Shown: positions 56,118 to 64,000 of the stretch, piece after piece
How the letters are laid out: each line of letters begins with the position of its first letter
Numbering within the stretch: the first letter of the stretch is position 1
Assembly (NCBI RefSeq): GCF_020193575.1
Contig: NZ_JADYVD010000006.1
Span: 109,709 to 173,708 of the forward strand
Length of the DNA: 64,000 nucleotides
Origin: Ensifer sp. IC4062
GTDB lineage: Bacteria; Pseudomonadota; Alphaproteobacteria; Rhizobiales; Rhizobiaceae
Reading direction: 5' to 3'
Notes under the pieces: generated by a model
What the model saw: the letters and a program-made list of their open reading frames with translations, nothing else
Databases searched by the model: none
What the model was told of the DNA's origin: nothing
Position numbers and translations under genes: made by a program

Positions 56118-57288
56118 GCAAGCGGAAACCGAGGAGCGTGTCCGCCGGGCCTTTCACGGCCAGGCTAAGGCGTGCGAAGAACTCGGTTCTCCTTTCATGG
56201 CCCGGCTCTGCCGGCTGGCAGCCGAGCGGCTCGATGTTGAAAGTGCGGTCGGCCGCCGCGTTTTAGGCTGGCAAGGCAATCCGCGGCCCGAAGCAGACTC
56301 CGTACCGCTGCGGCTATTCGGTGCGCTTCATGCCCTCGTGTTGTCGAGGTGCGACGATGGGCTGGCTTCATGCTATCCGCCGAATGTTACCGACGACAAA
56401 GCGCTCTGGGCCGCGTGTGAAGCGGCTTTTCGGACGCAGGCCGATTTCATCCTCGACCGGCTCTCGTCCGCACCGCAGACGAACGAGGTGCGCCGCTCGG
56501 GCGTATTGCTTGCGGGTTTTCTTGCGATCGCACGCGCCTCCGGCAAACCACTCGTCCTGTCAGAAGTTGGTGCGAGTGCCGGTCTCAATCTGCACTGGGA
56601 CCGCTACGGCTACGACCTTCCCGGCAGCCAATGGGGCGATATGGAATCCGGCGTCATCATCTCGCCGCAATGGTCGGGGGAAGCGCCATCCGTCGGATCG
56701 GTCGAAATCGTCGGACGGGCAGGATGCGACATCAACCCGCTTGATCCTGCAAGCGAGGAGCAACGGTTGCGACTGCTCTCCTACATCTGGGCCGATCAGC
56801 CGGACCGGCTCGAGCGGACCCGAAACGCGTTGGCGATCGCGGCTGCCCATGGCAACCTTGTCGAGCGCAGAGACGCCGTAGACTGGCTGAAACAGCGCCT
56901 CGCCCATCCCTTTCCCGGTTCGATCCACGTCGTCTATCACTCGGTCGCCTGGCAATACCTGCCTCAATCCGGCCAGCAAGAGGGCGAGGCCCTGATCGCG
57001 GCTGCGGGAAAAGCGGCAACGGCAGATGCGCCGCTTGCTTGGCTGCAGATGGAAGCGGACGGCTTAAGACCTGGGGCTGCGCTGTCGCTCCAGACCTGGC
57101 CGGGCGGTGAAAAGCATCTGATCGGCCGGGCGGATTTCCATGGTCGATGGATACATTGGTTCGGTTTGCCGAAAAAAGGGGATGCCCAAACTGCAAGTTC
57201 AGAACGTGATCACATGGCGGATGACCCGGCCCTGATCGAGAAGATCGAAGGCCTCGTTGATCTCTTCGAGTGGCCCCATGCTCGATAG
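56110..57288 (+). CDS. DUF2332 family protein with C-terminal extension into an opposing gene
   Basis: 392 residues. DUF2332 has no proven function; conserved stretches are VLLAGFLAIARASGKPLVLSEVGASAGLNL (shown in part as SEVGASAGLNLHWDRYGY), CDINPLDPA, HVVYHSVAWQYLP and the late RADFHGRWIHWFG. GASAGLN resembles a methyltransferase-type glycine-rich loop, but this is only by eye. The last 40 or so residues after WIHWFG are probably not native: the last 90 bases are the antisense of the alcohol dehydrogenase 3' end. A normal stop may have been lost. Confidence 0.78.
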   Translation: MPEQAETEERVRRAFHGQAKACEELGSPFMARLCRLAAERLDVESAVGRRVLGWQGNPRPEADSVPLRLFGALHALVLSRCDDGLASCYPPNVTDDKALWAACEAAFRTQADFILDRLSSAPQTNEVRRSGVLLAGFLAIARASGKPLVLSEVGASAGLNLHWDRYGYDLPGSQWGDMESGVIISPQWSGEAPSVGSVEIVGRAGCDINPLDPASEEQRLRLLSYIWADQPDRLERTRNALAIAAAHGNLVERRDAVDWLKQRLAHPFPGSIHVVYHSVAWQYLPQSGQQEGEALIAAAGKAATADAPLAWLQMEADGLRPGAALSLQTWPGGEKHLIGRADFHGRWIHWFGLPKKGDAQTASSERDHMADDPALIEKIEGLVDLFEWPHAR

Positions 57289-58322
57289 CAGCCGGTCGAC
57301 CGGCAACCTGCCGCGCTGGTAGAGGCCAATGAATCGCGGGATATCGCGGCTCGGCACGCAGCTTCCCATGTAGCTTCCGCGGACCGTGCGCTCCTCGGCG
57401 ACGAGGCTGACCGCAGGGATGGCAATCTGGCTTGAGGGGTGGGCAAGTCCTGCCGCCGCCGTCAAACCGCCGCGCCGCGTGATCCGGTAGGCAAGCTCGA
57501 AGGCCCTGCCGATCCGGCCGCCTCCAGCGCATGGTCGACGCCGCCGCGCGTCGCCTCGCGGATCCTTTCGGCTACATCCGGACCACCGGCCAGGAACGCG
57601 TCCGTCGCGCCGAGTTGGAGCGCCAGCTTCAGCTTGTCGTCGGACAGATCGACCGCGACGACACGTTCGGCGCCGGCAGCGATCGCGCCCAAAACTGCCG
57701 CCAACCCAACGCCGCCGAGGCCGACAACGGCAACGGACTGGCCAGGCCTGACTTGGCAGGTGTTGACGACTGCACCGACGCCGGTCAACACGGCGCAGCC
57801 GAACAGGGCCGCTTCGACCATCGGCAGATCCGCCTCGATCCTGACGGCCGAGTGGCGCGAGACGACGGCATAATCCGCAAAGGCGGACACGCCGAGATGG
57901 TGATGCACCGGAACCGCATCGCAGCGCAGACGGCGCTCGCCTGAAAGCAACGTCCCCTTGCCGTTTGCCTCCGCACCGGGAATGCAGAGCGCCGGCCTGC
58001 CTTCCGCGCAGGGCAGGCAATGGCCGCAGCTCGGCATGAAGCTCATCACCACGCGATCACCGGGCGCGATGTCGCGCACGCCGCTGCCGACCGCTTCCAC
58101 GGTGCCGGCCGCCTCGTGGCCAAGCGCCATCGGCACCGGACGTGGCCGATCGCCGTTGATGACCGAGAGATCGGAGTGACAGAGCCCCGCGGCACCGATT
58201 CTGACCAGAAGCTCGTCCGGTCCCGGCGGATCGAGATCGACGGTCTCGATCGATAGAGGCCGGGTGTTGGCATAGGGCCTCTCGACCGGTGATTTCCTTA
58301 GCACCGCCGCGCGTGTCTTCAC
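57199..58322 (-). pseudogene. Zinc-dependent alcohol dehydrogenase broken by a one-base frameshift
   Basis: The gene starts at the GTG at 58322 (GGAGG 7 bases upstream) and reads MKTRAAVLRKSP onward: catalytic zinc motif GLCHSDLSV, GHEAAGTVEAVG, four-Cys structural zinc region (CGHCLPCAEGRPALC) and NAD-binding VVGLGGVGLAAVLGAIAAGA. Near 57505-57507 the frame shifts. The rest of the protein (AFELAYRITRRGG onward to the stop at 57199) is intact in another frame. Restoring one base, for example CGG for GG, gives a normal protein of about 374 residues. As written, translation ends about 25 codons later at 57462, without the last third of the protein. It is a true recent lesion or a sequencing error. 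It lies downstream of soxG but in a separate unit. Confidence 0.85.
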
Positions 58323-58403
58323 ACTCGCTCCTCCGCTCCTCACGTTGCTCGATCGAATCGAGTCAAAAACTAACGTGATCGGTTCTTGGAAGTCGAGACG
58401 CGA

Positions 58404-58550
58404 GATTGCCCCCTCTCCTCGGGTTTAACCGAGGACTAGCCCTCTTCCCGCGCGCGGGGAGAGGGGCTTGGGGCATATGCCTTCTCCATCAGAACGGGGA
58501 GAAGGTGTCGGCAGGCGGATGAGGGGCAAAGGCTCGGCGCTGACAAAAAG
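58404..58550. repeat. Cluster of palindromic intergenic repeats between adh and soxG
   Basis: CCTCGGGTTTAACCGAGG (about 58416-58433) is a near-perfect palindrome. It is followed by CCTCTTCCCGCGCGCGGGGAGAGG and CCTTCTCC...GGGGAGAAGGTGTCGGCAGGCGGATGAGGGG, the very common alphaproteobacterial repeat of this kind. It occupies the region between the soxG stop and the dehydrogenase gene and probably serves as transcript end for the sox operon. Confidence 0.7.
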
Positions 58551-58598
58551 AAAAGGGGCGGATCGCTCGGCCGCTTCCAAGTTCGAGAAAAAGCCTCT

Positions 58599-59153
58599 TC
58601 AGTGCCCCGCGTCCTCCGCACCCTCGGAGAGAAGGCCGAAGACAAAGGGCGAGAACGACCGCCAGCACTCGACGCGGAAAGTATCCTCGGCCGTGCGGAA
58701 GAGCACGATTTCCGCCTTGCCCAGGATCGTCCGCGAGCAAGCGCCGACCGGGAAGATCGCGAGCGAAAGGTCCTGCGGGCATCCGCTGTTGACAGCCACC
58801 TCGGCGCCGGGGCCGCTGACGATGACAGCCGTGTTGCGGTGGGAAATATCGACCGCCGAATGCATGACGCCACTGGACGCGGCAGCCGCCATCAAATCCT
58901 TGCCGTCTTCGTCGATCACCAGCCACTCGTCAGGACCGAGCCAGAGCGCGTGGCGCTTTCCGGACGAAGCGGACGTCTTCGGCCGCGTCGGCAGAGTGAC
59001 CCCTAACGCCGCGGAGAGAGCCGCAACGGCGTCCGGTGCCGCGCGGAGCGATATCCGCGAGGCGGGCGCCGCTGGCGTCAGGATCGCCGCCGGCGAGCCG
59101 CCACGCAGGCCAGCGAGCGGAGCATTGCGGATTGCAGTTGCCTGGTCAGCCAT
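58599..59153 (-). CDS. soxG: Sarcosine oxidase gamma subunit
   Basis: 184 residues from the ATG at 59153, with AAGGAGG 8 bases upstream and an 8-base overlap with the soxA end. A frame start at 59177 lies inside soxA and places the ribosome site within the gene. It is the small structural subunit of the four-subunit sarcosine oxidase. Typical stretches are HALWLGPDEWLVI, HSAVDISHRNTAVIVSG and SRTILGKAEIVLFR. It closes the soxBDAG operon; a repeat cluster follows. Confidence 0.92.
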   Translation of the reverse strand: MADQATAIRNAPLAGLRGGSPAAILTPAAPASRISLRAAPDAVAALSAALGVTLPTRPKTSASSGKRHALWLGPDEWLVIDEDGKDLMAAAASSGVMHSAVDISHRNTAVIVSGPGAEVAVNSGCPQDLSLAIFPVGACSRTILGKAEIVLFRTAEDTFRVECWRSFSPFVFGLLSEGAEDAGH

Positions 59154-62139
59154 GGAGGCGACCTCCTTCCTTGTCAAAGAACACCATGTCGCTCACCTCG
59201 ACGGCGATCGTCCGGTCGGCCATAGGGATGTAAAGGGTCTGCCCGAGGCGCTCCCGTCCGCCGGCGACAACCGCCAGGGCGATCGAACGGCCGCAATTTG
59301 ACGACCAATAGGACGAGGTGACATGGCCAAGCATGGTCATCGGCTTCGGCTCGTTCGGATTGGCAACGATCTGCGCGCCTTCCTCCAGAACCACCTTCGG
59401 ATCCTTGGTAAGGAGACCGACGAGCTGTTTGCGACCGTCCTTGACGAGGTCCGGGCGCTTGAGCCCGCGAATGCCGACGAAGTCCGGCTTCTTCTTCGAC
59501 ACCGCCCAGGAAAGGCCGGCATCGTCCGGAGTGAGGGTCCCGTCCGTATCCTGACCGACGATGATGTAACCCTTCTCGGCGCGCAGCACGTGCATGGTCT
59601 CAGTGCCATAGGCGCAGGCGCCCATTGGTTCAGCCCGAGCCCAGATCGCCTCCCATACGGCCTGACCGTAGTCCGCGGGAACGTTGACTTCGAAACCGAG
59701 TTCGCCGGTAAACGACATACGGAAGAGCCGCGTCGGCACACCGCAGATCCGCCCTTCGGCAACGCTCATGTGCGGGAAGGCCTCGTTCGAAAGATCGATG
59801 CCCTCGACGAGCGGCGCGATGATCTCACGCGCCTTCGGACCCTGCACCGCAATAACCGCCCACTGCTCGGTGGTCGAGGTGAGCCAGACTTTGAGATGCG
59901 GGAACTCCGTCTGCAGATAGTCTTCCATGTGGTGCATGACGCGCGGCGCGCCGCCGGTCGTCGTCGTCACGTGGAAGCGGTCCTCGGCCAGGCGGCCGAC
60001 GACGCCGTCGTCATAGACGAAGCCGTCGTCGCGCAGCATGATGCCGTAGCGGCAGCGGCCCGGCTTCAGGTTATCCCAGGCGTTCGTGTACATCAGATTG
60101 AGGAACTTCGCCGCATCGGGACCAACCACTTCGATCTTGCCGAGCGTCGACGCATCGAAGACGCCGGCCACCTCGCGTACGGTCTTGCATTCGCGCGCGA
60201 CCGCTTCGTGCATGGACTCGCCGGACTTCGGATAGAACCAGGCGCGCTTCCAGTTGCCGACATCCTCGAACTCGGCGCCTCGCGCCTCTTCCCAGGCATG
60301 CATCGGCGTCTTGCGAGCCGGATCGAACAGGCTCCCACGAGAATGGTTGACGATCGCGCCGAAAGTCACCGGCGTGTAGGGCTGGCGGAAGGTCGTCAGA
60401 CCTACCTCGGGGATCCCCTTGCCGAGCGCTTCCGCGGCGATCGCGAGCCCGTGCATGTTGGAGAGCTTGCCCTGGTCGGATGCCATGCCGTTGGTGGTGA
60501 AGCGCTTGATATGCTCGACCGAGTGCATGCCCTCGCGCACGGCCAAGCGAATGTCCTTGGCGCAAACATCGTGCTGGAAGTCGATGAAGGCCTTGACCGT
60601 CGTGTCCGGCCCCGCCCCTTCGGCTGCGCCGATCATGCCGCCCGTCCAGGCGAAGGCGTTCTCGCCGGAGATTGCGAGTTGCGATCCGTTTTCGGCACCC
60701 GCAGCGCGCGCGGCCAGTTCACCGGCGGCAAGCGCCTCATCGATTGTCGCCTGGAGATCGTCCGTGCCGTTGCATGCACCGATCGAGAGGCAATCCTGCG
60801 CATAGGTACCCGGCAGGAAGCGCTCCGTTGCGGCGTCAAACTTCACCTTGCCACGCGATTGCGAGAAGAGGTGCACCGATGGCGTCCAGCCGGCGGAGAC
60901 CAGCAGCGCATCGACGGCGATCTTGCGCGCCGGACCGCCACCCCTTCGGGCAATGCTGATCGAGGAAATCCGGAGCTTGCCCGTGGTGTTGACGACCGAA
61001 TGGCCGGTCAGCACCTCGATGCCGAGCCGGCGTGCTTCGTTGAGCACCGCCTCGCCGGGCTTCTCGCGGCTATCCACGATCGCCGGTACGGAAACACCCG
61101 CCTTTCTGAGGTCAAAGGCGGCTTCATAGGCGGAATCATGCGCCGTGTAGATGCCGACCTTGGTACCGACGGCGACGCCGAAATGGTTGAGATAGGTGCG
61201 CCCCGCCGACGCCAGCATGATGCCCGGCCGATCGTTGTTGGCGAAGACCATGTGACGCTCGATCGCACCGTTGGCGAGAATGACCTTCTTCGCCCGCACC
61301 TGCCAGAGCCGCTCGCGCGGCAATGCCTTGTCCGGGGCAGAGAGATGATCCGTGACCCGTTCGACGAGACCGACGAAATTGTGGTTGTAATAGCCGAACG
61401 CGGTCGTGCGGGTCAGCAACGTGACGTTGTCCCTCTCCGCGAGCGCTTTACCGGTCGCCAGCGCCCATTCGTAGCCGGGCTTGCCGTCGACGACCGTGCC
61501 GCTGTCATAGTGGAGCGCACCGCCCACCTCCGATTGTTCGTCGCAGAGGATGACCTTGGCACCGGCCTGCGCCGCCGCAAGGGCCGCCGAAAGACCGGCA
61601 ACGCCTGCGCCGATCACCAGCACGTCGCAATGCACGTAACGGCTCGCATAGTGATCCGGATCGGCCTCCGTCGGCGCGACGCCGAGGCCGGCCGCACGGC
61701 GGATGAAGGGCTCGTAGAGCTTGTGCCACGCCGCCTTCGGCCACATGAAGGTCTTGTAGTAGAAACCGGCAGCGAAGAAAGGCGAAAGCAGATCGTTGAA
61801 CCCGCCGACATCGAAGGCTAGCGACGGCCAGCGGTTTTGCGACGAGACCTTCATCCCGTCGAAGACCTCCTGCACCGTGGCGCGCACGTTCGGCTGTCTG
61901 CGTGCCGCGTCGCGCGATACGTCGAGCAGCGCATTCGGCTCTTCGGCACCGGCGGATAGAATGCCGCGCGGACGGTGGTACTTGAACGACCGGCCGACAA
62001 GATGGATGCCATGGGCAAGCAGGGCCGAGGCGACCGTATCGCCCTCGAGCGCCGTCAGCGTCCGGCCGTCGAAAGTGAACCTGGCGGTGCGGGCGGGCGT
62101 CAGGCGTCCCGCACCCGAAATGCGATTGACCCCGCTCAT
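59146..62139 (-). CDS. soxA: Sarcosine oxidase alpha subunit
   Basis: 997 residues, normal length. N-terminal domain with FTFDGRTLTALEGDTVASALLAHG (in part FDGRTLTALEGDT) and SFKYHRPRG. Next is an NAD(P)-binding dinucleotide domain (DVLVIGAGVAGLSAALA, about residue 175), and the C-terminal 370 residues are a GcvT-like aminomethyltransferase domain that binds tetrahydrofolate. With SoxB it demethylates sarcosine to glycine, giving H2O2 and 5,10-methylene-tetrahydrofolate. ATGA overlap with soxD shows coupling. A long open frame on the opposite strand is a shadow. Confidence 0.97.
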   Translation of the reverse strand: MSGVNRISGAGRLTPARTARFTFDGRTLTALEGDTVASALLAHGIHLVGRSFKYHRPRGILSAGAEEPNALLDVSRDAARRQPNVRATVQEVFDGMKVSSQNRWPSLAFDVGGFNDLLSPFFAAGFYYKTFMWPKAAWHKLYEPFIRRAAGLGVAPTEADPDHYASRYVHCDVLVIGAGVAGLSAALAAAQAGAKVILCDEQSEVGGALHYDSGTVVDGKPGYEWALATGKALAERDNVTLLTRTTAFGYYNHNFVGLVERVTDHLSAPDKALPRERLWQVRAKKVILANGAIERHMVFANNDRPGIMLASAGRTYLNHFGVAVGTKVGIYTAHDSAYEAAFDLRKAGVSVPAIVDSREKPGEAVLNEARRLGIEVLTGHSVVNTTGKLRISSISIARRGGGPARKIAVDALLVSAGWTPSVHLFSQSRGKVKFDAATERFLPGTYAQDCLSIGACNGTDDLQATIDEALAAGELAARAAGAENGSQLAISGENAFAWTGGMIGAAEGAGPDTTVKAFIDFQHDVCAKDIRLAVREGMHSVEHIKRFTTNGMASDQGKLSNMHGLAIAAEALGKGIPEVGLTTFRQPYTPVTFGAIVNHSRGSLFDPARKTPMHAWEEARGAEFEDVGNWKRAWFYPKSGESMHEAVARECKTVREVAGVFDASTLGKIEVVGPDAAKFLNLMYTNAWDNLKPGRCRYGIMLRDDGFVYDDGVVGRLAEDRFHVTTTTGGAPRVMHHMEDYLQTEFPHLKVWLTSTTEQWAVIAVQGPKAREIIAPLVEGIDLSNEAFPHMSVAEGRICGVPTRLFRMSFTGELGFEVNVPADYGQAVWEAIWARAEPMGACAYGTETMHVLRAEKGYIIVGQDTDGTLTPDDAGLSWAVSKKKPDFVGIRGLKRPDLVKDGRKQLVGLLTKDPKVVLEEGAQIVANPNEPKPMTMLGHVTSSYWSSNCGRSIALAVVAGGRERLGQTLYIPMADRTIAVEVSDMVFFDKEGGRLHG

Positions 62140-62477
62140 TGTGCTGCTCCTTCAAGGGCCTCGTAGGTTTCGACCTGTGCGCTCGTCTTCGGCTCTGCGT
62201 CGAGGTCGGGTTTCGGCTCGCCTGCTTTGTACGTGGTGACGAACCGGTCGCTCACCGTGTCACGGGCGGCATTGAAGAAACGGCCGCAGCCGTGGATGTG
62301 CCGCCATCTCTCGAAGATCACACCCTTCGGATTGTCGCGCAGGAAGAAATAGGCCTCGAACTCTTCGTCGCTAATTTCGGCGATATTGGTCGGGCGGGCG
62401 ATATGGGCATCGCCGGCATTGCGGAATTCGAGCTCGGAGCGCTCTTCTTCGCAATAGGGGCAGTAAATCAGAAGCAT
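62136..62477 (-). CDS. soxD: Sarcosine oxidase delta subunit
   Basis: 113 residues from the ATG at 62477 (GAGGA about 8 bases upstream). SoxD binds zinc: MLLIYCPYCEEERSE gives the CPYC pair, and HIHGCGRFFNAARDT supplies His and Cys. It is followed by a flexible acidic tail. It lies 16 bases after the soxB stop and overlaps the soxA start by 4 bases. The longer frame back to 62504 overlaps the soxB end and is not conserved. Confidence 0.95.
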   Translation of the reverse strand: MLLIYCPYCEEERSELEFRNAGDAHIARPTNIAEISDEEFEAYFFLRDNPKGVIFERWRHIHGCGRFFNAARDTVSDRFVTTYKAGEPKPDLDAEPKTSAQVETYEALEGAAQ

Positions 62478-62493
62478 CTGGAATGTCCTCGCA

Positions 62494-63747
62494 TCAATGC
62501 GCAACGGCGGCAGCGGCCGCCTCGTCGATGAGCCGCCCGGTGCGGAAGCGTTCGAGCGTCAGGCCGGCAGCGAGCCGGTGCGGTTCGCCACGTGCGATGA
62601 GATGGGCAAAGAGGTTGGCCGAGCCCGGCGTCGCCTTGAAGCCGCCCGTTCCCCAACCGGCGTTAAGGTAGAGTCCCGGCACCGGCGTGACGCCCTGAAT
62701 CGGCGAGCGGTCCTGCGTCACGTCGACGATACCGCCCCATTGCCGCATCATCTTGACGCGGCGGAACATCGGGAAGAGCTCGCAGATCGCGTCGAGCGTA
62801 TGGGTGATGATCTGCAAGCCGCCGGTCTGCGAATAGGAATTGTACTGGTCGGTGCCGGCGCCGATGACGAACTCGCCCTTGTCCGACTGCGAGATATAGG
62901 CGTGCACCGAGTTCGACATCACGACACAGGGGAAGATCGGCTTCAGCGGCTCGGAGACGAGCGCCTGCAGCGGCTGGCTCTGCAGCGGCACCCGCACGTC
63001 GGCCATCTGCATCAGCACCGACGTGTGGCCCGCCGCAGAAATACCGACCTTCTTCGCGCCGATGAAGCCTCGATTGGTATCGACGCCGATCACGCGACCG
63101 GTCGCATCGCGGCGCATCCCCGTCACTTCGCAGTTCTGGATGATGTGAACGCCGCGGTCGGAAGCGGCGCGCGCGTAGCCCCAGGCGACCGCGTCATGGC
63201 GCGCGGTGCCGCCGCGCCGCTGCAACGCCGCGCCATTGATCGGATAGCGGGCGGTCTTCGCAATGTCGAGCGGCGGACAATAGGCCTTGGCCTGTTCCGG
63301 CGTCAGCCATTCGTTGTCGATGCCGTAGAGCCGGTTGGCATTGATATGCCGCTTGAAGGACTGCTGGTCATGGATGTTGTGCGACAGCATCATGACGCCG
63401 CGCGGCGAATACATGACGTTGTAGTTCAGGTCCAGCGACAGGTTCTCCCAGAGCTTCAGCGAATGCTCGTAGATGTCCATGCTCTCTTCATAGAGATAGT
63501 TGGACCGGATGATCGTCGTGTTGCGGCCGGTGTTGCCGCCACCGATCCAGCCTTTTTCGAGCACCGCGACATTAGTGATGCCATGCTCCTTGGCGAGGTA
63601 ATAGGCAGCGCCCAGGCCATGCCCGCCCCCGCCGATGATGATGACGTCATATTCCTTGCGCGGCTCCGGCGAGGCCCAATGCGGCCCCCAGCCCTTGTGG
63701 CCGCGCAGCGCCTCGCGCGCTACGGCAAAAACAGAATATTTGCGCAT
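62494..63747 (-). CDS. soxB: Sarcosine oxidase beta subunit
   Basis: 417 residues. FAD/DadA-family subunit bearing the sarcosine oxidation site and a covalent FMN. The Rossmann motif is DVIIIGGGGHGLGAAYYLA (about 34-52), followed by GGNTGRNTTIIRSNYLYEES and, late, GGIVDVTQDRSPIQG and LYLNAGWGTGGFKATPGS. It is the first gene of the soxBDAG operon; GGAG is about 10 bases before the start. The operon allows growth on sarcosine, betaine or creatine-type compounds and feeds one-carbon metabolism. Confidence 0.97.
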   Translation of the reverse strand: MRKYSVFAVAREALRGHKGWGPHWASPEPRKEYDVIIIGGGGHGLGAAYYLAKEHGITNVAVLEKGWIGGGNTGRNTTIIRSNYLYEESMDIYEHSLKLWENLSLDLNYNVMYSPRGVMMLSHNIHDQQSFKRHINANRLYGIDNEWLTPEQAKAYCPPLDIAKTARYPINGAALQRRGGTARHDAVAWGYARAASDRGVHIIQNCEVTGMRRDATGRVIGVDTNRGFIGAKKVGISAAGHTSVLMQMADVRVPLQSQPLQALVSEPLKPIFPCVVMSNSVHAYISQSDKGEFVIGAGTDQYNSYSQTGGLQIITHTLDAICELFPMFRRVKMMRQWGGIVDVTQDRSPIQGVTPVPGLYLNAGWGTGGFKATPGSANLFAHLIARGEPHRLAAGLTLERFRTGRLIDEAAAAAVAH

Positions 63748-64000
63748 CCGCCTGCTACTCCATGAACCCGAGAAAACGTGTTGTTGGGCTTAGAAATCGC
63801 AAATCTCAAAGCCATGCAACGTTTCTTTTGCGACGCGATTCGGCAAACTTGGACGGACTTGCGACATCGTGTAGACGTATATGGACCCCGCCCGTTTGCA
63901 ACAGCCGGCTGGATCAGGATCGATGGTCACAACTGCTGACGTATATCCGGCTTCGTGATGCGGCTGGACAACGTCTTCGCCGCGAGCCTCGATGGGTTTT
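63748..64000. other. Upstream region of soxB, possible end of an unknown gene
   Basis: 253 bases to the window end. The soxB promoter should be here; no clear -35/-10 pair is seen. On the minus strand one frame is open from the window edge to a TAA near 63791 (about 69 codons) and could be the 3' end of a further gene, but it has no recognisable motif. A short plus-strand frame opens at 63958. Neither can be called a gene from this piece. Confidence 0.3.

Noticed and set aside
59323..61821. 832-codon plus-strand open frame
   Set aside because: Antisense shadow of soxA, no motif.

Overview
The window reads as chromosome of a Sinorhizobium/Ensifer-type alphaproteobacterium. DNA is GC-rich, coding density is high, and Shine-Dalgarno sites are strong. 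The left part has an order I recognise from the S. meliloti chromosome: galU/exoN-like, lytic transglycosylase, SGNH protein, gltD, gltB, threonine aldolase, small heat-shock protein, lipase, hisN, sRNA mmgR, N-formylglutamate amidohydrolase, cpdR, tRNA-Val, then ilvD further on. The genus call is from memory of gene order and protein sequence, not a database search. There is no phage, transposase, plasmid or CRISPR signal.

Layout. (1) 1-16,500 is core genome: envelope genes, the GltBD glutamate synthase, ltaE, a heat-shock gene with a candidate RpoH promoter and ROSE-type RNA thermometer, hisN, the sRNA mmgR, the single-domain response regulator CpdR and tRNA-Val(GAC). (2) 16,550-27,800 looks accessory. 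A LacI-type repressor with two near-identical operators heads a co-directional cluster of binding protein, two permeases, ATPase and a GH63/MGH1-type glycoside hydrolase, so probably uptake and cleavage of a glycosylated solute. A peroxiredoxin-like gene and a large zinc-ribbon class III cyclase/ATPase/TPR protein follow. (3) 28,000-35,600 holds ilvD, a GFA-family gene, a MarR-controlled small cluster (DUF899, DUF1579, VOC) and a divergent LysR/aldo-keto reductase pair. (4) 35,700-42,520 is a three-gene transglutaminase / putative amidoligase / ATP-grasp-alpha-E cluster, predicted to form peptide or amide bonds but of unknown product. (5) 42,690-43,960 is a TadG-like vWA protein. (6) 44,130-55,490 is the whole glycogen pathway, glgP-glgB-glgC-glgA-pgm-glgX. 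(7) 55,600-58,320 has a MaoC-like and a DUF2332 gene converging on a frameshifted zinc alcohol dehydrogenase. (8) 58,600-63,750 is the heterotetrameric sarcosine oxidase operon soxBDAG.

Several gene borders carry palindromic repeats. One bipartite family with a 44-bp palindrome occurs four times; one copy supplies the last codons of hisN. Points most worth following are the GH63 solute operon, the amidoligase cluster, an unassigned terminator-bearing structured region (candidate sRNA) at 12,290-12,440, the ROSE/RpoH heat-shock leader, and an SGNH-fold protein that lacks its catalytic Ser and His.
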